Positions 18,285 through 27,446 are shown, counted from the stretch's first letter. The stretch is 64,000 bases of DNA from Tenacibaculum sp. 1_MG-2023 (GCF_030547425.1 NZ_JAUORH010000003.1:1-64000), one strand, 5' to 3'. The notes: a model not told the origin generated them from the letters alone. Numbers and translations: made by a program.

Positions 18285-18314
18285 TTTGCTATTCTCTAAG
18301 AATCCTTATCTTTA
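18285..18314 (+). promoter_or_regulatory. candidate promoter for the DUF349 gene
   Basis: TTTG at 18285-18288 and TATCTTTA at 18307-18314 are spaced by 18 nt and fit the Bacteroidetes -33/-7 pattern with one mismatch in the -7 box. The frame's ATG at 18286 falls in the -33 element, which supports the downstream ATG at 18349. Confidence 0.5.
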
Positions 18315-18348
18315 TAATCTAAATCAAAGGAACTTAAACATTGTAGAT

Positions 18349-20193
18349 ATGTTAGAAAATAACGAAGAGAAAGTAGAAAAGCCAATTACAGAAGAGCAAG
18401 CGAAGACAAATGAAGAAACTGAAAATGCTGTTAATGAGGTTGAAAATGAAGTAGCCAATGAATCTGAAAAAGCAGATGAAAAGCACGAAATCCCCATGCT
18501 TGATTATGCTTCGATGGAGTTAGAAAAATTGGTAGATGAATTAAAAAAATTGCTTAAAAGCCACCCAATTCAGCAACTAAAATCAAATGTAGATGCTATT
18601 AAAACAGCATTTAACTCTAAGTTTGGAGCTTTACTAGCAAAGAAAAAAGAAGCATTTTTAGCCGATGGAGGAAATTCTATAGATTTTCAATTTTCTAGCC
18701 CAATAAAAACAGAATACAACAAATTATTAGGTGAATATAAAGCCAAACGTGACGCATACTATTCTCAGTTAGAAAAACAATTAAAAGAAAACTTAGAGAG
18801 AAGAAATAATTTGATTGAAGAATTAAAATCTTTAATTAAAAATGCTGATCCTAAAACGATGTATCATGATTTTCAAGAAATTCAAAATCGTTGGAAAAGT
18901 ATAGGAGCAGTACCAAAAACAAAGTATAACGACACATGGAGAACTTATCACCACCATGTAGAGCGTTTTTATGATTTACTACATTTAAATAAAGACTTTA
19001 GAGAGTTAGATTTCAAACATAATCTAGAAGAAAAACTACGATTAATTGAAAGAGCAGAGGCCTTAAATGAAGTAGAAGATGTTAATGTAGCTTTTAAAGA
19101 GTTGCAAGAATTACATCGTATGTGGAAAGAAGATATAGGACCAGTATCAAGAGAGCACAGAGAAGATGTTTGGGGTAGGTTTAGTGAAGCTACTAAGAAG
19201 ATTCACGACAGACGTCATCAACATTACAGAGAGCTAAAGTCAAAGCATCAAGAAATGATTGATGCGAAATTGGCAGTTGCTGCTGAAATAAGTGCATACG
19301 ATACATCAAATAATAAAACACATAACGATTGGCAAAAAAGTATTGCAGAAATAGAAAAACTGCGTAAAAAATACTTTGACATAGGAAAGCTGCCTTATAG
19401 TAAAAGTGAAGCAGTTTGGCAAGAATTTAAAGTAGCTACAAAAAAATTCAATACAGCGAAAAATGCTTTTTATAAGGAAGAAAAAAGTTCTCAAAATGAG
19501 AATTTAAAGAAGAAGATGGAGTTGGTAGAACTAGCTGAAAGTTTAAAAGAGAGTGAAGATTGGAGCGAAACTACTAATACTATGAAACGTATTCAGGCTG
19601 ATTGGAAAAAAATAGGGCATGTACCTAGAAAGTTTTCTGATGATATTTGGAAACGTTTTAAAAATGCTTGTAATCATTATTTTGACAGACTACACGCTCG
19701 TAAAAATGAGCAGAATAAAGAGCAGTTAGCTGTAGTAGAAACTAAAAAAGAGTTTATAGAACAAATTAAAACGGCTGAAATATCTAACGAAGAAGATGTA
19801 GAAAAAACGTTAGCTGATTGGAGAGCGTTAGGAGCGTTGCCAAGAAATGCACGTTACTTAGACGAAAAATTCAATAAAGCAATGGATGCTCACTTAGATA
19901 AACTAGATATGAGTAGAATTGATATTGAAATGATGAAGTTTAAAGGTGTTGTTGATGCATATTTATCACAAGAAGACTACAGAAAACTAGATAGTGAACA
20001 GTTCTTTATTAGAAAGAGAATAGATGAAACTGTACGTGAGATGCAACAGTTAGAAAATAATTTAAGTTTTATTTCAAACGCTACAGAAGACAATCCTTTA
20101 GTACAAAATGTTCGTAATGGAATACAAGAGTTTAAAGATCAATTAGATCTTTGGCAAGAAAAACTAGATTATTTAAGAAGATTAGATTACTAA
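18349..20193 (+). CDS. DUF349 repeat protein
   Basis: The 614-residue protein has an acidic, low-complexity N-terminus (about 1-45) and then about five DUF349 repeats. Each is a helical unit near 75 residues with a core like W-x5-G-x-VPR-x5-D-x-W-x-RF; examples are NRWKSIGAVPKTKYNDTW and ADWKKIGHVPRKFSDDIWK. The whole protein is rich in Lys, Glu and coiled-coil-like helices and has no membrane segment. Its function is not established to my knowledge. I chose ATG 18349 over 18286 because of the promoter between them. It is followed by a strong terminator. Confidence 0.85.
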   Translation: MLENNEEKVEKPITEEQAKTNEETENAVNEVENEVANESEKADEKHEIPMLDYASMELEKLVDELKKLLKSHPIQQLKSNVDAIKTAFNSKFGALLAKKKEAFLADGGNSIDFQFSSPIKTEYNKLLGEYKAKRDAYYSQLEKQLKENLERRNNLIEELKSLIKNADPKTMYHDFQEIQNRWKSIGAVPKTKYNDTWRTYHHHVERFYDLLHLNKDFRELDFKHNLEEKLRLIERAEALNEVEDVNVAFKELQELHRMWKEDIGPVSREHREDVWGRFSEATKKIHDRRHQHYRELKSKHQEMIDAKLAVAAEISAYDTSNNKTHNDWQKSIAEIEKLRKKYFDIGKLPYSKSEAVWQEFKVATKKFNTAKNAFYKEEKSSQNENLKKKMELVELAESLKESEDWSETTNTMKRIQADWKKIGHVPRKFSDDIWKRFKNACNHYFDRLHARKNEQNKEQLAVVETKKEFIEQIKTAEISNEEDVEKTLADWRALGALPRNARYLDEKFNKAMDAHLDKLDMSRIDIEMMKFKGVVDAYLSQEDYRKLDSEQFFIRKRIDETVREMQQLENNLSFISNATEDNPLVQNVRNGIQEFKDQLDLWQEKLDYLRRLDY

Positions 20194-20213
20194 GTAATAA
20201 TGTATAGTTAAAG

Positions 20214-20247
20214 AAAAACTCGAACCAGATAAGGTTCGAGTTTTTTT
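20214..20247. terminator. bidirectional intrinsic terminator
   Basis: AAAAACTCGAACC and its complement pair around a six-base loop, with T runs on both sides. It separates the convergent DUF349 gene and the small membrane protein gene. Confidence 0.85.
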
Positions 20248-20251
20248 ATAT

Positions 20252-20557
20252 CTAATTTTTGGTAAGTCTTTTTGCTATGGTAAGTTCAATTATAGATAGA
20301 ATGATAATAATTGAGACTTCAACTAAAATATATATCCACCCTATACTTGTGATTGTTTTATAATGATAGAATGCTGCTCCAATAGAAAGACAACAATATA
20401 GCAGATTTAATATGGCAATTCCTTTTAAAAAAGGTTTTAGTTCATTGTGTATTTTTTGATAACTGTAAAAATCGTAGACAGCAAAAAATATAGGTAATAC
20501 AGCTAGTAAATAAAGTGTTGAAGGTGCGATGCCTATAATACTTTCAAGATTTACCAA
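20252..20557 (-). CDS. small four-helix membrane protein, start codon uncertain
   Basis: The 101-residue frame, from a TTG at 20557, encodes three to four hydrophobic helices (LYLLAVLPIFFAVYDFYSY, IAILNLLYCCLSIGAAFYH, IYILVEVSIIIILSIIEL). In-frame sequence continues upstream to about 20629 as NPKKLFLIDGLGAVLSAFLL, which reads like the natural N-terminal helix of this kind of protein, but there is no ATG, GTG or TTG before a stop at about 20640. The gene may use a rare start or may have lost its start. The function is unknown. Confidence 0.55.
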   Translation of the reverse strand: MVNLESIIGIAPSTLYLLAVLPIFFAVYDFYSYQKIHNELKPFLKGIAILNLLYCCLSIGAAFYHYKTITSIGWIYILVEVSIIIILSIIELTIAKRLTKN

Positions 20558-20681
20558 TATTACTCCTAATAAAAAAGCTGATAGAACTGCTCCTAATCCG
20601 TCAATTAAGAACAGTTTTTTAGGGTTAAGTGTAAGGCTTTTTTAGTAACTGTTTAATCATAAAAGGTAAAATACAGCTATT

Positions 20682-22352
20682 TTAAACGGATTTAAAGTTA
20701 ACATAATAATTCTTGTCAACTTTAATAGAGTCTCCTTTAATAGTTTTTACTTGCCAATTCTCAGTAGGATGTAATAATTCAGATTTTCCGTTAATAATTA
20801 CTTTTAAAGGCATGTTAAACCCTTTTACCACATTACCCCAACGATACTTTAAAGTATTATTTTCAACCTTGTACTCAAATTCAGGAATTTTCACTGTACG
20901 TAAATATTGGTCGAATACTTTACTTAAATCAATTCCTGATTTTTCAATCATATATTTTTCAACTTCTTGTGTAGTTACTGTTTGGTGGTAAAAGTCAGCA
21001 TTTAATCCACGTAAAATTTGTCGCCATTTTTCATCGTTGTTTATTAACTGACGAATAGTATGTAACATGTTGGCACCTTTATAATACATATCACCAGAAC
21101 CTTCATCATTTACATCATAATTGCCAATAATTGGAATGTCGTTTTGAATTGCATTTCGAGTTCCAATAACATATGCTGCAGAAGCTTCTTTACCGTAGTA
21201 ATAATCTAAAAATAAGTTTTCTGAATACGCAGTAAAACTTTCATGAATCCACATATCAGCAATATCTACATTGGTAATATTGTTAGCAAACCATTCATGA
21301 CCCGCTTCATGGATAATAATAAAATCAAACTTTAGCCCCCAACCAGTTCCAGATAAATCTCTACCTAAATATCCATTTTTATATTGATTACCATAGGTAA
21401 CTGAACTTTGATGTTCCATTCCTAAATACGGAACTTCTACCAGCTTAAAGCCATCTTCGTAAAAAGGATATTTACCAAACCAATGCTCAAAAGCTTTCAT
21501 CATTTTAGGAGCATCTTTAAATTGCTTTTTAGCTTTTTTTAGGTTGTCATGTAATACATAATAATTCATGTCTAGCTCTCCATCTTCACCGTTATACTTT
21601 TCAGAAAAATGAACATAATCTCCAATATTAACGTTAACACCATAATTATTAATTGGGTTATCAACAAACCAATGATATGTTGTAGTATTATCATTATGTT
21701 GTTCGATGTTACGTAGACGTCCGTTAGAAACATCCATTAGGTTTTTAGGTACACGAACGCTAATAGCCATAGAATCTACTTCATCATACATATGATCTTT
21801 ATTTGGCCACCAAATACTAGCACCTAACCCTTGACAAGATGTGGCTACAAAATGATTCCCATTACTGTCTTTTTTCCAAGAAAAACCACCGTCCCAAGGA
21901 GCTCTGATAGCTTCTTTAGGATTTCCTTCATAATACACATCAATAGAATTTATTGATCCTTTCTTTTGAGGATATTTTAGTTGAATAAAATGGGCATTTC
22001 CTTCAGAAACAACTTGTAGTTCTTCATTGTTTTGAGTGACTTTAGTAATTTTTAAAGGAGGTTGTAAATCTATTTGTAAAACTTGATGAGGTTTTAAAAC
22101 TTTGTATTGTACCGTGTTTTTTCCTTCAATAAATTTTTTATCAGGATTCACAGCTACGTTAAGATGATAATATGTTAAATCCCACCACAATCTTTCAGGA
22201 GTAATAGAACCACGTAAAGAATCTTGACGAGTAAACTTCTCAGTATTTGAAAATAAAGATGTGTTTTTTTGAGCTGTTAAAGAAGAACATCCGACAATTA
22301 AAATAGCCAAAGATGTCATAAAAACAGATAAAGAAAATGGTTTTTTATACAT
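20682..22352 (-). CDS. M1-family aminopeptidase, lipoprotein
   Basis: This 556-residue zinc metallopeptidase trims N-terminal residues from peptides. The N-terminus has a lipoprotein signal with lipobox LIVGC (C22). The exopeptidase motif GMEHQ is at 311-315, and the zinc site is HEAGH (348-352) with E371 in WIHESFTAYSE. It is shorter than full M1 enzymes and lacks the ERAP1-like C-terminal domain. It is divergent from the SDR gene at 22445. It probably acts at the periplasmic side or surface on imported peptides. Confidence 0.92.
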   Translation of the reverse strand: MYKKPFSLSVFMTSLAILIVGCSSLTAQKNTSLFSNTEKFTRQDSLRGSITPERLWWDLTYYHLNVAVNPDKKFIEGKNTVQYKVLKPHQVLQIDLQPPLKITKVTQNNEELQVVSEGNAHFIQLKYPQKKGSINSIDVYYEGNPKEAIRAPWDGGFSWKKDSNGNHFVATSCQGLGASIWWPNKDHMYDEVDSMAISVRVPKNLMDVSNGRLRNIEQHNDNTTTYHWFVDNPINNYGVNVNIGDYVHFSEKYNGEDGELDMNYYVLHDNLKKAKKQFKDAPKMMKAFEHWFGKYPFYEDGFKLVEVPYLGMEHQSSVTYGNQYKNGYLGRDLSGTGWGLKFDFIIIHEAGHEWFANNITNVDIADMWIHESFTAYSENLFLDYYYGKEASAAYVIGTRNAIQNDIPIIGNYDVNDEGSGDMYYKGANMLHTIRQLINNDEKWRQILRGLNADFYHQTVTTQEVEKYMIEKSGIDLSKVFDQYLRTVKIPEFEYKVENNTLKYRWGNVVKGFNMPLKVIINGKSELLHPTENWQVKTIKGDSIKVDKNYYVNFKSV

Positions 22353-22444
22353 AGTGTTTATTCTTGAAAGATAAAAGGCTAAGATAAGTTTTTAAAGTTT
22401 TTTTATTGATGGTAACTTTAAGATATTTGCTTAAAATAAGAACA

Positions 22445-23245
22445 ATGTCAAAAATAGTTTTCATTACAGGAGCTTCTTCAGGAATAGGAAAATCAATAGC
22501 TTTATATTTATACGATAGAGGGTTTACAATTTACGGAACAAGCAGGAACCCTAAAAAAGTGAATGTTCCATTTCAAATGGTGTCGTTAGATGTAACCAAT
22601 GAAGAATCTATAAAAGAGGCTATAGCAAAAGTGATTGATGTAGAAGGAAAGATAGATGTGTTGATAAATAATGCAGGAAAAGGGATTACAGGTCCTATTG
22701 AAGATACACCAACAGAAGAAATGAAGGAAAACTTTAATACAAACTTCTTTGGAGTAATTGATGTTGTTAAAGCGGTATTACCTCATATGCGAAAGCAGCA
22801 ATCAGGAACTATTATTAATACAACTTCAATCGCCGGATATATGGGATTACCATTTAGAGGGATTTATTCTGCAAGTAAAGGAGCTTTAGAGTTAGTAACA
22901 GAAGCATTGAGTATGGAGGTGAAAAGCTTTGGAATTAATGTTGTAAACGTAGCTCCAGGAGATTTTGCTACGAATATTGCTGCAGGAAGATATCACACAC
23001 CTGTTTTTGAAAACTCTGCCTACAAAGAAAAGTATGCTGAAAACTTAGCTTTGATGGATACTCATGTAGATTCAGGAGCAGACCCAATACTAATGGCAGA
23101 AGCTATTTATAAAATCATTGAAAATAAAAATCCTAAAATTCATTATAAAATAGGTGGATTTATGGAGAAGTTTTCAATTGTGTTAAAAAGAATACTGCCC
23201 GATAAAGTTTATGAAAAGCTTCTAATGAATCATTATAAATTGTAA
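22445..23245 (+). CDS. short-chain dehydrogenase/reductase
   Basis: This 266-residue classical SDR has the nucleotide motif TGASSGIG near residue 10, NNAG near 80, the catalytic Ser in NTTSIAGYMG and the YSASKGAL tyrosine-lysine pair. The substrate cannot be predicted from the sequence; the C-terminal half resembles SDRs acting on retinol- or steroid-like molecules, but that is weak. I use ATG 22445; the frame extends to 22406 without signs of extra domain. It has no clear operon partner. Confidence 0.88.
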   Translation: MSKIVFITGASSGIGKSIALYLYDRGFTIYGTSRNPKKVNVPFQMVSLDVTNEESIKEAIAKVIDVEGKIDVLINNAGKGITGPIEDTPTEEMKENFNTNFFGVIDVVKAVLPHMRKQQSGTIINTTSIAGYMGLPFRGIYSASKGALELVTEALSMEVKSFGINVVNVAPGDFATNIAAGRYHTPVFENSAYKEKYAENLALMDTHVDSGADPILMAEAIYKIIENKNPKIHYKIGGFMEKFSIVLKRILPDKVYEKLLMNHYKL

Positions 23246-23359
23246 ATTCGCAGAAGAATAGTAATTGAAGAAAATTACGGCATATAAAATTGTTTTATAG
23301 AGGGTTTAACCCTTTTGAAATACTAAGAATTAGAACACAACTACATAATAAATATACAG

Positions 23360-24013
23360 ATGAAATTTTTTATAGACACAGCTAACTTAGATCAAATTAG
23401 AGAGGCACAAGCTTTAGGTATTTTAGATGGAGTAACTACCAATCCGTCATTAATGGCTAAAGAAGGAATAACAGGAGAAGAAAATATTATCAATCACTAC
23501 AAAGCAATCTGCGAAATTGTTGAAGGTGATGTTTCTGCTGAGGTAATCTCTACTGATTTTGATGGAATGATAAAAGAAGGAGAAGCGTTAGCTGCTTTGA
23601 ATCCTCAAATTGTAGTAAAGTTACCTATGATTAAAGATGGGATTAAAGCATGTAAATATTTTTCTGACAAAGGAATTAAAACCAATGTTACATTAGTGTT
23701 TTCAGCAGGTCAAGCATTGTTAGCAGCAAAAGCTGGAGCAACGTATGTGTCTCCGTTTATTGGTCGTTTAGATGATGTTTCTACAGATGGTTTAAACCTA
23801 ATTGCTGAAATCCGTCAGATTTATGATAACTATATGTTTGAAACGCAAATATTAGCAGCATCTGTACGTCACACAATGCATGTTATTGATTGTGCTAAGA
23901 TTGGATCTGATGTTATGACTGGGCCATTAAGTGCTATTGAAGGGTTGTTAAAACACCCATTAACTGATATTGGTTTAGCTAAATTCTTAGCAGATTATAA
24001 AAAAGGAAACTAA
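23360..24013 (+). CDS. fsa: fructose-6-phosphate aldolase / transaldolase-like protein
   Basis: The 217-residue protein is of the short transaldolase type (FSA/TalC), which makes a Schiff base between a lysine and a keto sugar. It starts [10 protein letters not shown], with DGVTTNPSL, the Schiff-base lysine K87 in QIVVKLPM and the phosphate-side SPFIGRLDD. Length and motifs cannot tell an aldolase from a true transaldolase; in flavobacteria this gene may serve as the transaldolase of the pentose phosphate pathway. It is a single gene followed by a repeat-derived terminator. Confidence 0.92.
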   Translation: MKFFIDTANLDQIREAQALGILDGVTTNPSLMAKEGITGEENIINHYKAICEIVEGDVSAEVISTDFDGMIKEGEALAALNPQIVVKLPMIKDGIKACKYFSDKGIKTNVTLVFSAGQALLAAKAGATYVSPFIGRLDDVSTDGLNLIAEIRQIYDNYMFETQILAASVRHTMHVIDCAKIGSDVMTGPLSAIEGLLKHPLTDIGLAKFLADYKKGN

Positions 24014-24035
24014 CCAACTTAGTTGGAAATAATAC

Positions 24036-24109
24036 AATGTCATTTCGACAGAAGTGAGAAATCTATTTGTTCAAAAAGGTTTTTCGTTTTTTTCGAAATG
24101 ACATTTTTT
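24036..24109 (+). repeat. dispersed repeat with terminal hairpin after fsa
   Basis: AATGTCATTTCGA at 24036-24048 pairs with its complement at 24093-24105, and T runs follow. The left arm continues CAGAAGTGAGAAATCT. It belongs to the GTCATTTCGA...GAAATCT class of repeats found between genes in many Bacteroidetes genomes. It probably also terminates fsa. A close copy of the left half lies inside menD at 24678-24705. Confidence 0.75.
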
Positions 24110-24122
24110 AACTTTAAAAGAA

Positions 24123-25778
24123 ATGTTCCCAAAAAAAGAACTCGCACAATTAGTAATTTCAGCATGTCATCAATTTAATATTGATACCGTTGTTATTTCT
24201 CCAGGCTCTCGTAACGCACCGCTTACTATTGGATTTTCAAATCATCCAACAATTGAAGCATTAAGTGTGGTAGATGAACGTTGTGCAGCCTTTTTTGCAA
24301 TGGGAATAGCACAACAAAAGCAAAAACCTGTAGCTATCGTATGTTCTTCTGGTTCTGCTTTGTTAAATTATTACCCTGCTATAGCAGAAGCTTTTTATAG
24401 CCAAATTCCGCTAGTTATAATTTCAGCAGATAGACCTAAACACTTAATTGATATTGGTGACGGACAAACCATTCGTCAAGAAAATGTATTTGAAAATCAT
24501 ATTTTGTCTTCAGCTAATTTGATTGAGGAAGAAAGTAAGTTGAAAAATAATACCGATTTACTGGTTGAAACATTACAAACTTCTATAAACCAAAAAGGAC
24601 CAGTTCATATCAATGTTCCGTTTGACGAACCTTTATATGAAACTGTAGAAGAACTAAAAGTTTTTGATTTTTCAAGTGTCATTTCGAGAGAAGTCGAGAA
24701 ATCTCATAAGGACTACGAAATACTTTCTTCTATTTGGAATTCTTCAACTAAAAAAATGATTTTAGTAGGAAGTAATTTTCCAGATGTTGAACTTCAAAAA
24801 ATATTAGATGTATATGCAGACGATACTTCTGTTTTAGTATTGACAGAAACAACATCAAATGTATATCATCCGAAGTTTATCAATAGTATTGATAAGCTAA
24901 TATCTAAGTTAACGGAAGAAGAGTATAAAAAACTACAACCTGAAGTATTAATTACTTTAGGAGGAATGGTGATTTCTAAAAGAATAAAACAGTTTTTAAG
25001 AAAGTTACAACCAAAACATCACTGGCATGTTGATGAGTTAAAAGCAATGGATACTTATCATTGTTTGTCGGAGTTTGTACAAACGAATCCTGTAACCTTT
25101 TTAAGAGTGCTTTCTGGTAAAAAGAAAGATGTTCTAAGTAATTACCAAATAAGGTGGTTACAAGAAAAAGAACTTAAAGCTGTAAAACATGAAGAGTACT
25201 TAAAAAACTGTGAGTATTCAGATTTAAAATCTTTTGAAGTTATTTTAAATAGTATTCCTAATAACTCACAAGTACAAATAAGTAACAGTTCAATCATTCG
25301 ATATTCACAATTGTTTGATGTGAATTCGACCTTGAAAGTATTTTGTAATAGAGGAACTAGTGGGATTGATGGAAGTACAAGTACAGCTATTGGAGCTGCA
25401 TTTGGTTCAGAAAATCAAACAGTATTTATAACAGGGGATTTAAGTTTCTTTTACGATAGTAATGCGTTGTGGAACACAAATATTCCCAAGAATTTTAGAA
25501 TTATTATTTTAAACAATGCTGGAGGCGGTATTTTTAGATATATCCCAGGTCCACTATCAACGAACGCTGCTGAATATTTTGAAACACCACACGGTTTAAC
25601 AGCAGAATATTTATCAAAAATGTATGGTTTTGAATATGTTCAGGTAAAAGACTTAAAAAGCTTACAAAATAGTTTGACTTCGTTTTATGAAGAATCGAAT
25701 CAACCAAAAATAATGGAGATTTTTACTCCAAAAGAAATAAATGACGTAGTTTTAAAAAACTATTTTAAAAACGTATAA
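24123..25778 (+). CDS. menD: 2-succinyl-5-enolpyruvyl-6-hydroxy-3-cyclohexene-1-carboxylate synthase
   Basis: MenD is a ThDP enzyme that adds a succinyl semialdehyde unit from 2-oxoglutarate to isochorismate in menaquinone synthesis. The 551 residues show ISPGSRNAPL, the ThDP-activating E52 in VVDERCAAFFAMG, NVPFDEPLYE, and the ThDP motif from GDLSFFYDSNALWN to NNAGGGIF. Codons 186-195 (VISREVEKSH) are a translated copy of a dispersed intergenic repeat, in the middle-domain linker. MenB is 1.7 kb downstream, so part of the pathway is clustered. Confidence 0.96.
   Translation: MFPKKELAQLVISACHQFNIDTVVISPGSRNAPLTIGFSNHPTIEALSVVDERCAAFFAMGIAQQKQKPVAIVCSSGSALLNYYPAIAEAFYSQIPLVIISADRPKHLIDIGDGQTIRQENVFENHILSSANLIEEESKLKNNTDLLVETLQTSINQKGPVHINVPFDEPLYETVEELKVFDFSSVISREVEKSHKDYEILSSIWNSSTKKMILVGSNFPDVELQKILDVYADDTSVLVLTETTSNVYHPKFINSIDKLISKLTEEEYKKLQPEVLITLGGMVISKRIKQFLRKLQPKHHWHVDELKAMDTYHCLSEFVQTNPVTFLRVLSGKKKDVLSNYQIRWLQEKELKAVKHEEYLKNCEYSDLKSFEVILNSIPNNSQVQISNSSIIRYSQLFDVNSTLKVFCNRGTSGIDGSTSTAIGAAFGSENQTVFITGDLSFFYDSNALWNTNIPKNFRIIILNNAGGGIFRYIPGPLSTNAAEYFETPHGLTAEYLSKMYGFEYVQVKDLKSLQNSLTSFYEESNQPKIMEIFTPKEINDVVLKNYFKNV
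24678..24705 (+). repeat. repeat fragment inside menD
   Basis: GTCATTTCGAGAGAAGTCGA followed by GAAATCTC is nearly the same as the left half of the intergenic repeat at 24039-24064 (one substitution and one extra base). It lies in frame and adds VISREVEKS to the protein without a stop. Confidence 0.7.
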
Positions 25779-25779
25779 G

Positions 25780-26190
25780 ATGGAATTAAAAGAAGGTGAT
25801 AAGGTAGATTTAGTAATTGGTGTTCAAACCGCTTTAGGTTATTCGGTTTTAATTAATGAAGCGTATGAAGGCTTGTTGTATAATAATGAAGTTTTTAGTG
25901 ATGTTGAAGAAGGAATGCGAAAAGTAGGTTACATTAAGAAGATTCGTGAAGACGAAAAAATTGATGTATCACTACGCCCACAAGGATTTGAAAATGTAAT
26001 TGATTCTGATGTAGAAAAAATACTTAAAAAGTTAGAAGAAAAAGGCTTTTTGCTGTTAACAGATAAAAGCTCTCCTGAATCAATTAAATTTCATTTACAA
26101 ATGAGTAAAAAAGCATTCAAGAGAGCTGTTGGTAGCTTGTATAAGAGTAAAAAAATAGAATTACAAGAAGACAGAATAGTGTTAAAATAG
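25780..26190 (+). CDS. short CvfB-like protein (S1 domain plus winged helix)
   Basis: The 136-residue protein has an S1-type RNA-binding domain (about 1-67, GYSVLINEAYEGLLYNNEVF and KVGYIKKIREDEKIDVSLRP) and a winged-helix domain (about 75-136, LTDKSSPESIKFHLQMSKKA, FKRAVGSLYKSKKIEL). This matches the C-terminal half of CvfB, which has further S1 domains in Firmicutes; the short form here lacks them. It probably binds RNA or nucleoprotein. It starts 1 bp after the menD stop and is co-transcribed with it. Confidence 0.85.
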   Translation: MELKEGDKVDLVIGVQTALGYSVLINEAYEGLLYNNEVFSDVEEGMRKVGYIKKIREDEKIDVSLRPQGFENVIDSDVEKILKKLEEKGFLLLTDKSSPESIKFHLQMSKKAFKRAVGSLYKSKKIELQEDRIVLK

Positions 26191-26191
26191 C

Positions 26192-27424
26192 CTATTCTTG
26201 CTCTTCTTCCTCAATAATTTCCTCATCATTAGTATTATTTTCTTCCTCTGTCTTTTTACTCCCCATTAAATCGTTTACACGTTTAATGTTTTCATAAAAA
26301 GCATCGGCGTTAGGGTTAGAAGGATCCATTTTCCCATAAGCAGCTTTATAATAAAAATCAGCTTTTTCGTAGTCTTTCCCCAACTCGTAATATTTACCAA
26401 TGTAGAAATCACCCATGTGAGAATCAGGGTACTTTATCATTACAAAATCACCTAAAACTCTTAAATAATCACCGTCTTGTCTATCAATAACGATGTCTTC
26501 AATAACAAAAATATCATCCAAACGAACATTTAAGTTAGAACCATACAAATATTGAATATCTAAATATTTTTTCTCAACATATTTAATAGCATCTAAAGGA
26601 GCTAAATCTTTCACATTAGCCTCAAATTCCTCTTTAGTAATCTTAGAATATAAACTAAACATTTGTGTAAAAGCTCTAGGAATAGTTTCTCCAATCATTG
26701 CTAAATAGCTAGGAGAAGATTCAAACTCATCAAAAGTAACATTAAAGTTTTTGGCTTCATATGATGTTAACAAAGTTCTAATTTCACTAAAACGACTGTA
26801 TTGCTTAGGGTCAATATATTTTTTGTTATTACTTATGTATACAAAGTAGGTATTATCAATAGAACCCAGCCTGCTAAGAGAATATGATTCTAAAATTGCC
26901 GGAGCAAATTGAGGTAAATCAGGTGTAATACATATGTATGAGTTAAAAACAGGCTTTTCATCCTTTAAATAATGAGTAATAAAATTAGCACCCTTTCCTT
27001 CACCAACAATTGTCATGAAAGGAGAAGTTCTGTAGTTTCCTTCCATAAAAGGAATTAATTCGTGCTTAATAAAATTAAAAAAATGTACTCCAGAACTTGT
27101 TAATGCATTGTTAGAGGGTATAATAGAAATATCTTTTCCATAAGTGTTTTTCATGTCAATCCCTACCACAATTTGTCTCGGAGCTTTATCAACATTAGCA
27201 TAAAGCTTAGCATTTCCTACGTATAAATCAAATAGGTACTCATCACCTAAAACGATAGCTAAAGGGTAGTTAGTAGTTTCGTCTATATCATATCCTTTAG
27301 GAAGGTAGATTTTAATGTTCCTATCTTTTCCTAGCTCTTTCGAATTGACTTTTTGAGTAACAATTTTTTGAGAAAAAAGACTAGTGCTAATTAATAAGGT
27401 AAATAATAAATATACTTGTTTCAT
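26192..27424 (-). CDS. esterase-fold (alpha/beta hydrolase, esterase D-like) secreted protein, nucleophile missing
   Basis: The 410-residue protein has a signal peptide (about 1-19) and an esterase-like domain: RNIKIYLPKGYD, PLAIVLGDEYLF, and a nucleophile-elbow position reading IVGEGKGAN (139-147). The canonical GxSxG serine is replaced by G143, so hydrolase activity by the usual triad is doubtful. After about residue 240 there is a helical region, with a TPR-like segment near 345 (GKYYELGKDYEKADFYYKAA), and an acidic Glu/Asn-rich tail (from about 390). It may be a binding or scaffolding protein. It is convergent with the CvfB-like gene (1 bp apart) and divergent from menB. Confidence 0.8.
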   Translation of the reverse strand: MKQVYLLFTLLISTSLFSQKIVTQKVNSKELGKDRNIKIYLPKGYDIDETTNYPLAIVLGDEYLFDLYVGNAKLYANVDKAPRQIVVGIDMKNTYGKDISIIPSNNALTSSGVHFFNFIKHELIPFMEGNYRTSPFMTIVGEGKGANFITHYLKDEKPVFNSYICITPDLPQFAPAILESYSLSRLGSIDNTYFVYISNNKKYIDPKQYSRFSEIRTLLTSYEAKNFNVTFDEFESSPSYLAMIGETIPRAFTQMFSLYSKITKEEFEANVKDLAPLDAIKYVEKKYLDIQYLYGSNLNVRLDDIFVIEDIVIDRQDGDYLRVLGDFVMIKYPDSHMGDFYIGKYYELGKDYEKADFYYKAAYGKMDPSNPNADAFYENIKRVNDLMGSKKTEEENNTNDEEIIEEEEQE

Positions 27425-27446
27425 ATTAGGGGTAAATTATATCGTT

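Noticed and set aside
23301..23313. AGGGTT-T-AACCCT palindrome upstream of fsa as an operator or terminator
   Set aside because: A single short palindrome without a T run, a promoter match or a second copy nearby is not enough.
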